Source: Lachnospiraceae bacterium
Lineage (GTDB): Bacteria > Bacillota > Clostridia > Lachnospirales > Lachnospiraceae
Length of the DNA stretch: 64,000 nucleotides
NCBI GenBank assembly: GCA_015057085.1
Contig: SVFB01000027.1
Span: 1 to 64,000, forward strand
Direction of reading: 5' to 3'
Part shown: one piece after another, positions 26,505 through 35,764 of the stretch
Layout of the letters: each line of letters begins with the position of its first letter
How positions within the stretch are numbered: the first letter of the stretch is position 1
The notes under the pieces: generated by a model
Told to the model about the DNA's origin: nothing
Seen by the model: the letters and a program-made list of their open reading frames with translations, nothing else
The model's database searches: none
Program-made: the position numbers and the translations under genes

Positions 26505-27858
26505 TATCTGGTACAAGCTTCTCGCTTTGGTACTGGCCTTTATCCTATGGCTTGTGGTTTACAATATCGATGATCCGAATGTCACCAAGACTTTCACTGC
26601 ATCGGTTAAAGTAGAAAACGGCGATGCGCTGACCAACCAAAATCTCTATTACGAGATCAAGGACACCACCACAGTCAAGGTCGCAGTTACCGGTAAGCGA
26701 AGCGTGATATCCAGCATCGACGATTCAGATATTACAGCAACAGCTGATTTAAGCCGTGCCGAGATCTCAGACGACGGCACAGAAGCAACAGTCGCACTGG
26801 AATTTTACAGCAGCAGAAGCAATTCGCAGCTGACTTTTAATTCCACCATTAGCATATTGAGGTTAGCAGTTGAACCGCTGAGCAAGGAAACCTTTAAGGT
26901 CGAAGCGGAAGTTACCGGAACGCCGGAGGAAGGCTATGCCACGGATAATGACCATGCAAGTGTCATCGCGCCGACAGTCATGACCATATCAGGACCGGCA
27001 TCGGTAGTAAGCCAGATTAGCACATGTAAAGCAATCATAGACGTTAGCGGATTGGGCGGACAAGGAGTCGATACTGTCACGGATTATGCGATTCCGAAGG
27101 TATATGATGAGGAAGGCGAGCAAATCGATTCCTCCAAGCTGACCTTCTCCAGCAGCAAAGTATCCGTACAAGTCGAGATCTTAAATACAAAGACGGTACC
27201 TGTAAACTTCACAACCTCCGGAACTCCGGCAGACGACTTAAGCGTCATAGGAATCACCCAGAGCATCAAAGAAGTGGAAATCGAGGGCTCAGCAGCAGCA
27301 CTGAATCTGGTTAGCTCCATCGATGTACCGGCAGAGGTATTAAACGTAAACGGCGCATCTACAAGCCTCACCACCACGGTGGATATCACAGAATATCTTC
27401 CGGAGGGCGTCAGCCTGGTGGACAATAGTCAGGCACAGATTACCGTTACGGTTGAATTGGAAGAATATGATCAAAAAGAGTTTGAAATCAATACATCATC
27501 ACTGTCCGTTATTGGATTGGATGATAGCTTAAAGCTGAGCTATGACAGCGACACAATCACGGTGGTTGTCAGCGGAAAGTCTTCCGATTTAGCGGATTTA
27601 ACAACAGCGATGCTATCCGGAACTATTGATGTATCGAACATGTCGGCCGGCACACATTCTGCCACCGTAAGCTTCGACTTAGACAATGAATATACCATTG
27701 CAAAGGTGACTGTCACCTTCACATTGAGTGAGCAAAGCTCCGACGATGGCGGCAATACCGACGATGGCAACGGTAGCAATACAGATAATACAAATCAGAC
27801 AGATGACAACACAACGGATGATGGTGATAGCACCACAGACGGTGATCAGACAGAATAA
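26470..27858 (+). CDS. cdaR: CdaA regulator CdaR (YbbR-domain protein)
   Basis: CdaR binds CdaA and tunes c-di-AMP synthesis from outside the membrane. The 462-residue protein has a single N-terminal membrane helix (about 15-32, followed by VVYNIDDPNV), then four YbbR-like repeats of about 85 residues each. It ends in an Asp/Asn/Thr-rich low-complexity tail (from about residue 418). The start is ATG 26470, preceded by GAGGAGGAAGAA inside the end of cdaA. In many Firmicutes glmM follows; here an HPr-like gene does. Confidence 0.93.
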   Translation: MGKKILNTLTNNIWYKLLALVLAFILWLVVYNIDDPNVTKTFTASVKVENGDALTNQNLYYEIKDTTTVKVAVTGKRSVISSIDDSDITATADLSRAEISDDGTEATVALEFYSSRSNSQLTFNSTISILRLAVEPLSKETFKVEAEVTGTPEEGYATDNDHASVIAPTVMTISGPASVVSQISTCKAIIDVSGLGGQGVDTVTDYAIPKVYDEEGEQIDSSKLTFSSSKVSVQVEILNTKTVPVNFTTSGTPADDLSVIGITQSIKEVEIEGSAAALNLVSSIDVPAEVLNVNGASTSLTTTVDITEYLPEGVSLVDNSQAQITVTVELEEYDQKEFEINTSSLSVIGLDDSLKLSYDSDTITVVVSGKSSDLADLTTAMLSGTIDVSNMSAGTHSATVSFDLDNEYTIAKVTVTFTLSEQSSDDGGNTDDGNGSNTDNTNQTDDNTTDDGDSTTDGDQTE

Positions 27859-27885
27859 TAAAACTCCACAGGAGGAACGAAAACA

Positions 27886-28152
27886 ATGGTTAAAAAAGAC
27901 GTAGTAATTTCTAATCCTACAGGACTTCACCTTCGCCCTGCAGGAAATCTTTGCAGAGAGGCAATGAAATTTAAATGCAAAGTCACTTTTGATTATGATG
28001 GCGGCAACTCAGCAAATGCAAAGAGCGTATTATCCGTGCTCGGCGCGTGCATCAAGAGTGGAAACACCATTACCCTTTGCTGCGACGGAGAAGACGAAGT
28101 GGAAGCATTGACAGCGCTTATCGCTTATATTGAAAGCGGACTGGGTGAATAA
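27886..28152 (+). CDS. HPr-like phosphocarrier protein
   Basis: An 88-residue HPr fold. H15 lies in GLHLRPAG (canonical GLHARPA), the site phosphorylated by PTS enzyme I. S47 in AKSVLSVLGA is placed like the regulatory Ser46 of Firmicutes HPr. It could be the general PTS carrier or a Crh-like regulatory paralogue; the retained histidine favours the former. The ATG follows AGGAGG. It lies between cdaR and the polysaccharide locus, with no enzyme I gene nearby. Confidence 0.88.
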   Translation: MVKKDVVISNPTGLHLRPAGNLCREAMKFKCKVTFDYDGGNSANAKSVLSVLGACIKSGNTITLCCDGEDEVEALTALIAYIESGLGE

Positions 28153-28199
28153 TCAAGGGAAATATTTTAAGAGATTATTTATAAAGAGGACATTTAATA

Positions 28200-29561
28200 G
28201 TGAAAGGTCAATATAAGCATTTGCTGAATTTTGTAGCCAACCTGATCACTCTGGTATTTCACGGAGTTATGTTTGGCCTGATTTGGTATAACTATTATGC
28301 AACCTGGATTGGTGAAAATAACGTGATTCCATTTGCACGTCGTGGTAACTGGGCAATCATAGGTATTTACATCTTGATTATATTTTTCTTTACCAACGTG
28401 TTTGGTGGATATCGCATTGGATATATGCGAGTGGGAGATATTATCCTATCTTGTGTATTGGCCCTGGTTTTGGCCAATATCGTCGCATATTTCGAGCTTT
28501 GTCTGGTATGGCGTGATTATGTAAATGCGATTCCGCTGATGGATGTGGCTGCAATCGAAATCATATTTACCATCTTCTGGAATATGATCGTAAGATTCGT
28601 ATACAAAGCCATGTATCCACCGAGACAAATGGTATTGGTATACGGTGACTATTCACCGGATGATTTAATTAAGAAAATCAATCGTAGACGCGATAAATAC
28701 AATATTTGCTCTGCCATCAGCTTCCGGGAAAAAGGAATGGTAGAGATTTGCAGAGAAATCGACAAATACCGTTCAGTGGTTCTGAACGATTTGCCGGGTG
28801 AGGTGCGCAACGACCTGTTGAAATACTGCTATCAGCGCAGCATCCGCGTATATTGCACACCGAAGATTACGGATATCATGTTCCGTGCGGCAGATGACAT
28901 TCATCTGTTTGATACGCCATTATATCTGTTTCGCAATCAGGGCTTAACCATCGATCAAAGATTCTTTAAGCGCATTATGGATATCATCATCTCACTTGTG
29001 GGAATTGTGATTGCATCACCGTTTATGATCATCATCGCGCTTTTGATCAAACTCTATGACAGAGGACCGGTATTCTATACCCAGGAGCGCCTGACCCGCG
29101 ACGGAAAAGAATTTAAGATCTTGAAATTCCGCAGCATGCGCGTGGCAAAGCCCGGAGAAGAAGAGCATATCACCATGAAAGAGGATGACAGAATCACCCC
29201 AATCGGACGCGTGATTCGCAATATTCATTTCGATGAATTGCCACAGCTCTTTAATATCTTAGCCGGACAAATGTCCTTCGTAGGACCGAGACCGGAATGG
29301 AAGATGACTACAGAGAAATACACAGAATCTGTACCGGAATTTAAATTTCGATTAAAGGTAAAGGCCGGATTGACCGGTTATGCTCAGGTATATGGCAAAT
29401 ACAATACCACGCCATATGATAAAGTAAAGCTGGACATGACTTACATCGAGAATTATTCGATTTGGCTGGATATTAAGATTATACTCTTAACGATTAAAAT
29501 CTTATTCCAAAAGGAAAATACGGAAGGAATCGATAGCGATCAGACTACAGCATTAAAGTAA
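28200..29561 (+). CDS. Polyprenyl-phosphate sugar-1-phosphate transferase (initiating phosphoglycosyltransferase)
   Basis: This enzyme family (WbaP/WcaJ type) starts a surface polysaccharide by moving a sugar-1-phosphate from a nucleotide sugar to undecaprenyl phosphate. The 453-residue protein has four N-terminal helices (about 10-130) and a divergent Rossmann-like middle. The C-terminal transferase domain has a membrane hairpin, YTQERLTRDGKEFKILKFRSM, the catalytic-type DELPQLFNIL and VGPRPE. It starts at GTG 28200 nine bases after AGAGGA. It is the first gene of the long polysaccharide locus and is followed after one base by a glycosyltransferase. Its sugar substrate cannot be read from the sequence. 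Confidence 0.93.
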   Translation: MKGQYKHLLNFVANLITLVFHGVMFGLIWYNYYATWIGENNVIPFARRGNWAIIGIYILIIFFFTNVFGGYRIGYMRVGDIILSCVLALVLANIVAYFELCLVWRDYVNAIPLMDVAAIEIIFTIFWNMIVRFVYKAMYPPRQMVLVYGDYSPDDLIKKINRRRDKYNICSAISFREKGMVEICREIDKYRSVVLNDLPGEVRNDLLKYCYQRSIRVYCTPKITDIMFRAADDIHLFDTPLYLFRNQGLTIDQRFFKRIMDIIISLVGIVIASPFMIIIALLIKLYDRGPVFYTQERLTRDGKEFKILKFRSMRVAKPGEEEHITMKEDDRITPIGRVIRNIHFDELPQLFNILAGQMSFVGPRPEWKMTTEKYTESVPEFKFRLKVKAGLTGYAQVYGKYNTTPYDKVKLDMTYIENYSIWLDIKIILLTIKILFQKENTEGIDSDQTTALK

Positions 29562-29562
29562 A

Positions 29563-30591
29563 ATGAAAATATTAACGCTTATTATACCAACATATAACGC
29601 AGAAAAGTTTCTGGATAAAGGACTCACATCCATGATTCTCTCCAAGGAGAACATGGACAAACTGGAGGTCATCGTGGTAAACGATGGCTCTCCCGATGCT
29701 TCCGCTGAAGTGGCACAGAAGTATGTGGATCAGTATCCGGAGACTTTTTGTGTTTTAAACAAAGAAAACGGAGGCCACGGTTCCGGAATCAACGCCGGAG
29801 TCAGACAGGCCAAAGGAAAATATTTTAAAGTCATCGATGCAGATGATTGGGTAGACACGAAAGCATTGGAAGAAACCATGGAAATTCTGGAGGCAGAGGA
29901 CTTTGATGCATTGGTACAAAGTTATCGAACCTTTGATATCAGCAAGATGCCGCCGGAGATGAAATCCATAGATATTCGATATCCGAACAGAGAATTACAT
30001 CCTGATTATATTTATAATTTCGAAGAGTTGATGAGCCATGCTCAGGATGTGGCACATTGCATGACATTTCATGGAATCACTTATAATACAAAGTTTTATC
30101 GCGACCAGCACTACGATATGCCGGAGAAAGTCTTCTACGAAGACCAGGAATACTCCACCATTCCGTTGTGCCGCGCCAAGCGGATACGACTGCTTCGCAC
30201 AGAGCTTTACATCTACCGCATCGGAGATGTGAACCAAAGTGTATCCTCTCAAAGCATGTTAAAGCGACTGGATCACTTCCTGACCGTAGAAAAGCGGATG
30301 CTGGACTTCGAACCGCAGCTTCGCAAATGCCCGAAGGGCGCTTACGAATTCTGGTTGCACAAGATGTCGAAATTTGTCACAGACATCTACCGCGTGATGC
30401 TGATTAAGAGCGAAGACAAAGCAAAGTATCGCAAAGATGCCACAGCACTCACAAAAGAACTCAAAGAAAAAGCACCGCGTCTGTATGAAGCAGTGAAGAA
30501 GAAATATTTGATTTTCTGTGGACTCAATCGAATGCACGTATCGGATGCGGCTTTCCAGAAGATGCTGGACAAGAGAACTGTGCGCAGATAG
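29563..30591 (+). CDS. Family 2 glycosyltransferase
   Basis: A 342-residue cytoplasmic GT-A transferase. The N-terminal catalytic domain has TLIIPTYNAEKFLDKGL, EVIVVNDGSPD, GHGSGINAGV and the metal-binding DADDW, then EDQEYST as the likely base region. The C-terminal third is helical and basic, probably for membrane association. It begins one base after the preceding stop, so it is co-translated. Presumably it adds the second sugar of the repeat unit (inference). Confidence 0.92.
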   Translation: MKILTLIIPTYNAEKFLDKGLTSMILSKENMDKLEVIVVNDGSPDASAEVAQKYVDQYPETFCVLNKENGGHGSGINAGVRQAKGKYFKVIDADDWVDTKALEETMEILEAEDFDALVQSYRTFDISKMPPEMKSIDIRYPNRELHPDYIYNFEELMSHAQDVAHCMTFHGITYNTKFYRDQHYDMPEKVFYEDQEYSTIPLCRAKRIRLLRTELYIYRIGDVNQSVSSQSMLKRLDHFLTVEKRMLDFEPQLRKCPKGAYEFWLHKMSKFVTDIYRVMLIKSEDKAKYRKDATALTKELKEKAPRLYEAVKKKYLIFCGLNRMHVSDAAFQKMLDKRTVRR

Positions 30592-30692
30592 CGAAAAATA
30601 CATAATGCAAAAAGCTTAGAACAAAAGGAATAAGCATAATGGCATAAGGCATAAGGATATAAATAAATTTAAATATAATTTTTGGAGTAACT

Positions 30693-32000
30693 ATGAAGAA
30701 GATTTGTATTGTGTCAATGGGATATATGTGGTTCCCGGTGGAATCCGGTCCTTCCAGATTTTTCCAGATTGCACAAACCTTTGTAAATTGCGGATACGAA
30801 GTAGAAGTCATCACCACAGACTTCCAGCACTTTAAGAAGGACAAGAGAGAGACCAAATTAATCCAGGCCCAGAATTATCCGTTTCAGATTACATTTATCG
30901 AGACCAAGCCGTATAAAAAGAATGTAGATTTCCGACGTGTCCTCAGCAACCGAGGAGTAGCGAAAAACTTAAAGGCATATTTAAATTTGCATATAAAAGA
31001 ATATGACGCTGTATATTGCAGCATTCCGGCAAATGATGTGGCAGCAGCCGCTTCTAAAATCTGTAAAGCAAACAATGTGCCATTTATCGTAGATATCGAG
31101 GATTTGTGGCCGGAGGCCATGAGCATGGTAGTAAAGAATGCTACCCTTAGAAAAATCCTCTTCCATTCCTTCCAAAAGGATGCAGAAACCACCTATCAAA
31201 ACTGTGATGCGGCAATCGGGACATCAGAGGATTACACTGCCAGAGCAGTGAAATATAATCACAGAGACTTACCGATGGAGACCGTATATGTGGGCTGCAA
31301 TTTAGAGGACTTTGACGGTGGTGTCGAAATCCATAAGAGAGAGGTGGAAAAGCCGGAGGATGAATTCTGGCTAAGCTACGCCGGCTCCATCAGCACCAGC
31401 TACGACATCAAAAACGTCATCGATGCCGTAATCCTGTGCAATCAGGAGCTGGATCAGATGGCGAATACCACACAGGAACATGAGTCAATTGATTCTAACA
31501 TAAAGAAAATCCACCTTCAAATCCTAGGAACCGGCTCCGAGAAAGACATGCTGGAGGCCTATGTGAAGGAGCAGGGGCTGGATTATGTACACTTCTGGGG
31601 CTTTACTGCTTATCCTAGAATGGCAGCTGCACTAGACGCCAGCGATGTGGTCATCAACTCCTTTGTGAAAGGTGCACCGCAGAGTATTGTAAACAAGGTG
31701 GGAGATTATTTGGCATCAGGAAAACCGATGCTAAATACCTTAGAGAATCCGATTTTCTGCAATCTGGTGGAGAAGCATCAGATTGGAACCAATATTGAGC
31801 CGGGAAATGCCAAGGCGCTGAAAGAAGCAATTCTTGCGTATTATAATGACCCGCAAAAAGCCGAAACAATCGGCAGAAACGCTCGCAATCTCGCAGAGAC
31901 TGCATTTGACCGAAAGACCAGCTATCGTAAAATTGTGGAGGTGACCGAACGTGCCATCGACAAAGGTTTTGCTCATCGCAACGACACCATTTCTAAATGA
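30693..32000 (+). CDS. Family 4 glycosyltransferase
   Basis: A 435-residue GT-B transferase with two Rossmann-like domains. The acceptor half begins KKICIVSMGYMWFPVESGPSRFFQIAQ. The donor half has LSYAGSISTSYD and QILGTGSEKDML, with the nucleotide-sugar region FVKGAPQSIVNKVGDYLASGKPML in place of the more usual EGFG box. The ATG at 30693 follows TTGGAG. The end overlaps the next gene by 50 bases. A TATAAT at 30674 is too close to the ribosome site to be its promoter. Confidence 0.9.
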   Translation: MKKICIVSMGYMWFPVESGPSRFFQIAQTFVNCGYEVEVITTDFQHFKKDKRETKLIQAQNYPFQITFIETKPYKKNVDFRRVLSNRGVAKNLKAYLNLHIKEYDAVYCSIPANDVAAAASKICKANNVPFIVDIEDLWPEAMSMVVKNATLRKILFHSFQKDAETTYQNCDAAIGTSEDYTARAVKYNHRDLPMETVYVGCNLEDFDGGVEIHKREVEKPEDEFWLSYAGSISTSYDIKNVIDAVILCNQELDQMANTTQEHESIDSNIKKIHLQILGTGSEKDMLEAYVKEQGLDYVHFWGFTAYPRMAAALDASDVVINSFVKGAPQSIVNKVGDYLASGKPMLNTLENPIFCNLVEKHQIGTNIEPGNAKALKEAILAYYNDPQKAETIGRNARNLAETAFDRKTSYRKIVEVTERAIDKGFAHRNDTISK

Positions 32001-33039
32001 TGGATTAACAAAAATTGAATTGGATGTAATCAAGTGCTTTCGCGAAGAGATGGACTTTACCATCGCAAGCCGCTTCGGTTACGACAACGAAATCGGCACA
32101 AAGCTTTTGAACGATTCCAGGCTGCATTGTGTCACACTGCCGCCAAAGAAGCGTCTCTTCAGCTATCGCAGAGAAATCTATGACCTGGTGGCTTACGGAG
32201 ACTATGATGTAATCTACATTCACGGGAACAGCCCAATGATGTACTTCGAAGCAGCGCCGGCCAAGAAAGCAAAAGCCAAATGTGTTGTGACACATTGCCA
32301 CAACTCCCGCTCCAACTTTCCGCGGCTGAGCAAATTTCTAAAGAAGCGCTTCAATCGAAACGTAGATATCAAAATTGCTGTCTCACAATTGGTGGCAGAC
32401 TACGCCTACGACGGTCATAACGTGGCAATGATCCTAAATGGACCGGACACCGATGCCTTCCATTTCGACCGGAAGATTCGCGACGAAAAGCGCAAAGAAC
32501 TGGGCTGGGAAGATCAATTCATCATCGGACACGTGGGCCGCTTCAATGAGCAGAAGAATCATCGAAAACTCATCGAAATCTTCGAAGCTCTGCACAAAAA
32601 GCGGGAAGACGCACGACTCCTCTTAATCGGAGAAGGGGAATTAGAAAAAGAAATCAAAGACCTAAGCATCGAAAAAGGTCTCTCGGAATACATTAACTTC
32701 TTTGGTGTCACTCAAAACGTAGAAACCTACTACAATGCCATGGATGTGATGGTGATGCCAAGCCTGCACGAAGGTCTGTGCCTTGTGGCTATGGAAGCCC
32801 AGGCCAATGGACTTCCGATTTTGATGGCAGATACCTTCGCCGAAGAAACCATGGCCACAGAAAGCGCATATCAGCTTCCGCTGGAAGCAAGCGCCGAAAC
32901 CTGGGCCGAAGAAATATTGGAAAAGATGGATTTGAGTCGAAAAGACAATGCAAGCGCCTTGAAAGAAAAGGGGATGGATTGGACTGTCATGATGAAAACC
33001 ATCGGGGAAATCTTGGAAGGTAAATATAAAAAACTATAA
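31951..33039 (+). CDS. Family 4 glycosyltransferase
   Basis: A 362-residue GT-B transferase. Key pieces are VLLIATTPFLNDGLTKIEL at the start, IIGHVGRFNEQKNHRKLIEIF, LLIGEGELEKEI and the donor-site motif PSLHEGLCLVAMEAQANGLP with the E-x7-E pattern. The start is GTG 31951, six bases after the full-strength ribosome site GGAGGTGA (31937-31944) inside the preceding gene. The 50-base overlap implies translational coupling. Downstream comes a 10-base tandem repeat and the polymerase-like gene. Confidence 0.92.
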   Translation: MPSTKVLLIATTPFLNDGLTKIELDVIKCFREEMDFTIASRFGYDNEIGTKLLNDSRLHCVTLPPKKRLFSYRREIYDLVAYGDYDVIYIHGNSPMMYFEAAPAKKAKAKCVVTHCHNSRSNFPRLSKFLKKRFNRNVDIKIAVSQLVADYAYDGHNVAMILNGPDTDAFHFDRKIRDEKRKELGWEDQFIIGHVGRFNEQKNHRKLIEIFEALHKKREDARLLLIGEGELEKEIKDLSIEKGLSEYINFFGVTQNVETYYNAMDVMVMPSLHEGLCLVAMEAQANGLPILMADTFAEETMATESAYQLPLEASAETWAEEILEKMDLSRKDNASALKEKGMDWTVMMKTIGEILEGKYKKL

Positions 33040-33070
33040 GTAATTATAAGAAATTATAAGAAAGTATAAG
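33031..33070 (+). repeat. Four tandem 10-base repeats (consensus AAATTATAAG)
   Basis: AAACTATAAG, TAATTATAAG, AAATTATAAG and AAAGTATAAG lie head to tail. The first contains the stop codon of the glycosyltransferase and the last ends two bases before the ATG of the next gene. Confidence 0.85.
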
Positions 33071-33072
33071 CT

Positions 33073-34290
33073 ATGATAGAGTTATTTCAGAAAATCAAAA
33101 ACAATAAAAAACTCTATGCAACCCGCATATATCTAACCGCATTAGGCATCTATATGTTTACATTGGTCATCGCAGAATCTGCCTATGTCACCAGACATGA
33201 AGCCGGAAAGCTGGGACTCATCCTTAAAGCAATCCAGCTTTTGGCGACGGCTCTCTGCTGCGTGAGATTATTGATTGCGCCGCCATGCTTTCGTCGTGAA
33301 AGTGAATCTATGGGTAGCAAGATCGATATAAAACGTATGATTATCCTGGGGCTGGGATTTTTGGCATTTCTCTTTTGCGCTTACAACAGCGGTTATATGC
33401 AAAGCCTGTTGGTGCCATTTTTCTTGCTTGGCGCAGTGGATTTAGATTCCAAGCCAATTGTGAAGACCGCAATTGCAGTGGAAGGCGGGATTCTGGCGCT
33501 GCTTTTGATCCTATCGCAGCTTGGACTGACAGAAGATTATGTCTTCGAAAATGCCGGAAGAATACGCCATGCACTGGGAACCAATTGGTGCACTGTCCCA
33601 ATCATCAGCTTCTACTTCATTATGCTGGGCTATATTTATATCAGGGCAGAACGCTTCAAATGGTACGAAGCAGTCGTGCTTGAGCTGATGAATCTATATC
33701 TGTTTTATATGACACGAACCAGAATGACCTTCGTGGTTGCCACCGCATTTTTGGCATTCTTTGCCATCCAAAGTTTGTGGAAAGAACCATGGAAGATTTT
33801 TAGTAAGCTAAAATGGTTTTGGGTATCTTGCCCGTTTATCCTAGCAGGGATCTCCCTAGTTGCCATTGTAGCCTATCGCCCGGAAAGCGAAATCTGGGTT
33901 AAGATTAATAAATTGTTTTCAAACCGCTTTGTGCTCTCGCAGAGTGCTCTAAGCGATTACAAGATTACCTTATTTGGACAGGATATCACCTGGAACGGAC
34001 ATTATATATTAAGTCCCACCTCATCTGCAGAACATCCATACAATTATGTGGATTGCTCCTATTTGCAATATCTGCTGTCCTACGGTGTGGTATTTCTCAT
34101 CATCATCCTCGCGCTCTACAGCTGGGGTATCTACAAATGCATCAAGGCAAACAATTACTGGGGTGTATTTGTATTACTTCTGGTATTGGTGCATTCCATG
34201 ACAGAGCCGCATTTGATGAATATCAAGGTGAATCCGCTCCTGCTTGCCGCCATGGCAATTCCTTGTGCAAATGCAAGGAACGGTGTATAA
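33073..34290 (+). CDS. Wzy-like polysaccharide polymerase (probable)
   Basis: A 405-residue membrane protein with about 10-11 helices and one larger outer loop late in the chain (about residues 285-340, with FGQDITWNGHYILSPTSS). The topology and the position between glycosyltransferases and a phosphoglycosyltransferase fit an O-antigen/capsule polymerase, which joins lipid-linked repeat units outside the membrane. Wzy proteins share little sequence, so this rests on topology and context. The ATG follows an A-rich repeat without a clear Shine-Dalgarno sequence. Confidence 0.75.
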   Translation: MIELFQKIKNNKKLYATRIYLTALGIYMFTLVIAESAYVTRHEAGKLGLILKAIQLLATALCCVRLLIAPPCFRRESESMGSKIDIKRMIILGLGFLAFLFCAYNSGYMQSLLVPFFLLGAVDLDSKPIVKTAIAVEGGILALLLILSQLGLTEDYVFENAGRIRHALGTNWCTVPIISFYFIMLGYIYIRAERFKWYEAVVLELMNLYLFYMTRTRMTFVVATAFLAFFAIQSLWKEPWKIFSKLKWFWVSCPFILAGISLVAIVAYRPESEIWVKINKLFSNRFVLSQSALSDYKITLFGQDITWNGHYILSPTSSAEHPYNYVDCSYLQYLLSYGVVFLIIILALYSWGIYKCIKANNYWGVFVLLLVLVHSMTEPHLMNIKVNPLLLAAMAIPCANARNGV

Positions 34291-34335
34291 TAGCTTAATT
34301 GCGTGTGTATCCATGAACCATATTGGGAGGAAGAT

Positions 34336-35763
34336 ATGTACCGAAAAATCAATTCCGGTTGGTTAAAACACTGGGATTTTCAATTATTTGATATCATTTG
34401 CATGGAAGTCGCACTCATCCTTGCATACCTATATAGAAGACCGAAAAACATGATGTCCATGTATGTGCGCATCGGCATCGCCCTTGTGCTCATCGCCATC
34501 GCGGTGGACTTTTTCTCAAAAAATTACGAGAATATCATCCAGCGCACCAAGTGGATTGAATTGTGGAATGTCATCAAACACGTATCCGTGATTGAGCTGA
34601 TTCTATTGATTTACATCTACTTAACCAGAGCAACAGACACCTATTCGAGAACCGTCTTTGTATTGTCCTGGGGACTTGGCATCTTCTTCTGCTACGGAGA
34701 GCGCGTCGTTTGGAAAAAAGTGGTTCGCCACATCATGACAAACGAAAAGAACCAGGCAAATATGCTTTTAATCGCAGACGCAGAACGAATTCCGGAATGC
34801 GTCAGATCGCTTCGAATCAAGCCATACAGAGGCTTTAAGATTTGCGCCATCGCCCTCTTGCACGAAGACCGCGACAACGAAACCTTAGAAGCAAACATTC
34901 CAATCATCTACGGCAGAGAATTGATGATGGAATACATCCGTCAAAATGTGGTAGACGAAGTCTACATCGACGGCTACAAAGATAAGAAAGAACTGTCCGA
35001 ACTCTCAGATGTCTTCCTAAACGCAGGCGTCACCGTGCACATCGGAATCAACATTCCAAAGCGCCTTCCAAACCAGATGGTAGAGAAGGTCGGAGGCGAG
35101 ACAGCAGTCACCACTTCTCTGCAGATGGCACAGGCCTGGAAGTTGACAGTCAAAAGGTTGGTTGATATAATTGGTGGCTTGGTAGGAGTTCTCTTGACAG
35201 GTCTTTTGTGTATCTTTGTGATACCGGCAATTAAGATTGCAGATCCGGGACCGGCGTTCTTCAAACAGAAGCGCATCGGAAAGAACGGGCGCATCTTTAA
35301 CATATACAAATTCCGCAGCATGTATATGGACGCGGAAGAACGAAAAGCAGAACTGATGGAACAAAACGAGATGAAGGGTCTGATGTTTAAAATGCAAAAC
35401 GACCCACGCATCATCGGCAGCGAAAAAGGACCGGGCAAAGGCCTGGGCAACTTCATTCGCAAGACCAGCATCGACGAGTTCCCACAGTTTTTAAACATCC
35501 TAAAAGGCGACATGAGCCTGGTAGGCACACGCCCACCAACACTTCAGGAATACGAGCAATACGACCTGCATCACAAGGTCAGACTCTCCATGAAACCGGG
35601 CCTCACCGGCATGTGGCAAGTCAGCGGACGCAGCAACATCACAGACTTCGAAGAAGTCATCAGACTCGACGGGGAATATCTGCAGAAATGGTCGCTGTGG
35701 CTGGATGTGAAGATATTGTTTAAGACCGTAGGTGTTGTATTGGGGAAAAGAGGATCAAAGTAA
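34336..35763 (+). CDS. Second polyprenyl-phosphate sugar-1-phosphate transferase
   Basis: A 475-residue phosphoglycosyltransferase with five N-terminal helices, a Rossmann-like middle (about 135-260) and the conserved C-terminal catalytic domain: KRLVDIIGGLVG, FKQKRIGKNGRIFNIYKFRSM, TSIDEFPQFLNIL, GTRPPTLQEYEQY and KPGLTGMWQVSGRS. It resembles galactose/glucose-1-phosphate starters of exopolysaccharide synthesis more than the first paralogue does. The start is ATG 34336 after GGGAGG. Two starters in one locus suggest two polymers or two alternative first sugars. Confidence 0.93.
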   Translation: MYRKINSGWLKHWDFQLFDIICMEVALILAYLYRRPKNMMSMYVRIGIALVLIAIAVDFFSKNYENIIQRTKWIELWNVIKHVSVIELILLIYIYLTRATDTYSRTVFVLSWGLGIFFCYGERVVWKKVVRHIMTNEKNQANMLLIADAERIPECVRSLRIKPYRGFKICAIALLHEDRDNETLEANIPIIYGRELMMEYIRQNVVDEVYIDGYKDKKELSELSDVFLNAGVTVHIGINIPKRLPNQMVEKVGGETAVTTSLQMAQAWKLTVKRLVDIIGGLVGVLLTGLLCIFVIPAIKIADPGPAFFKQKRIGKNGRIFNIYKFRSMYMDAEERKAELMEQNEMKGLMFKMQNDPRIIGSEKGPGKGLGNFIRKTSIDEFPQFLNILKGDMSLVGTRPPTLQEYEQYDLHHKVRLSMKPGLTGMWQVSGRSNITDFEEVIRLDGEYLQKWSLWLDVKILFKTVGVVLGKRGSK

Positions 35764-35764
35764 C

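Noticed and set aside
30674-30679. Perfect TATAAT before the glycosyltransferase at 30693
   Set aside because: The start point would fall in or after the ribosome site, and no -35 box is present.
34974-35528. Long reverse-strand open frame of 184 codons
   Set aside because: It lies wholly inside the second phosphoglycosyltransferase gene, whose protein is conserved along this stretch, and has no family resemblance of its own.
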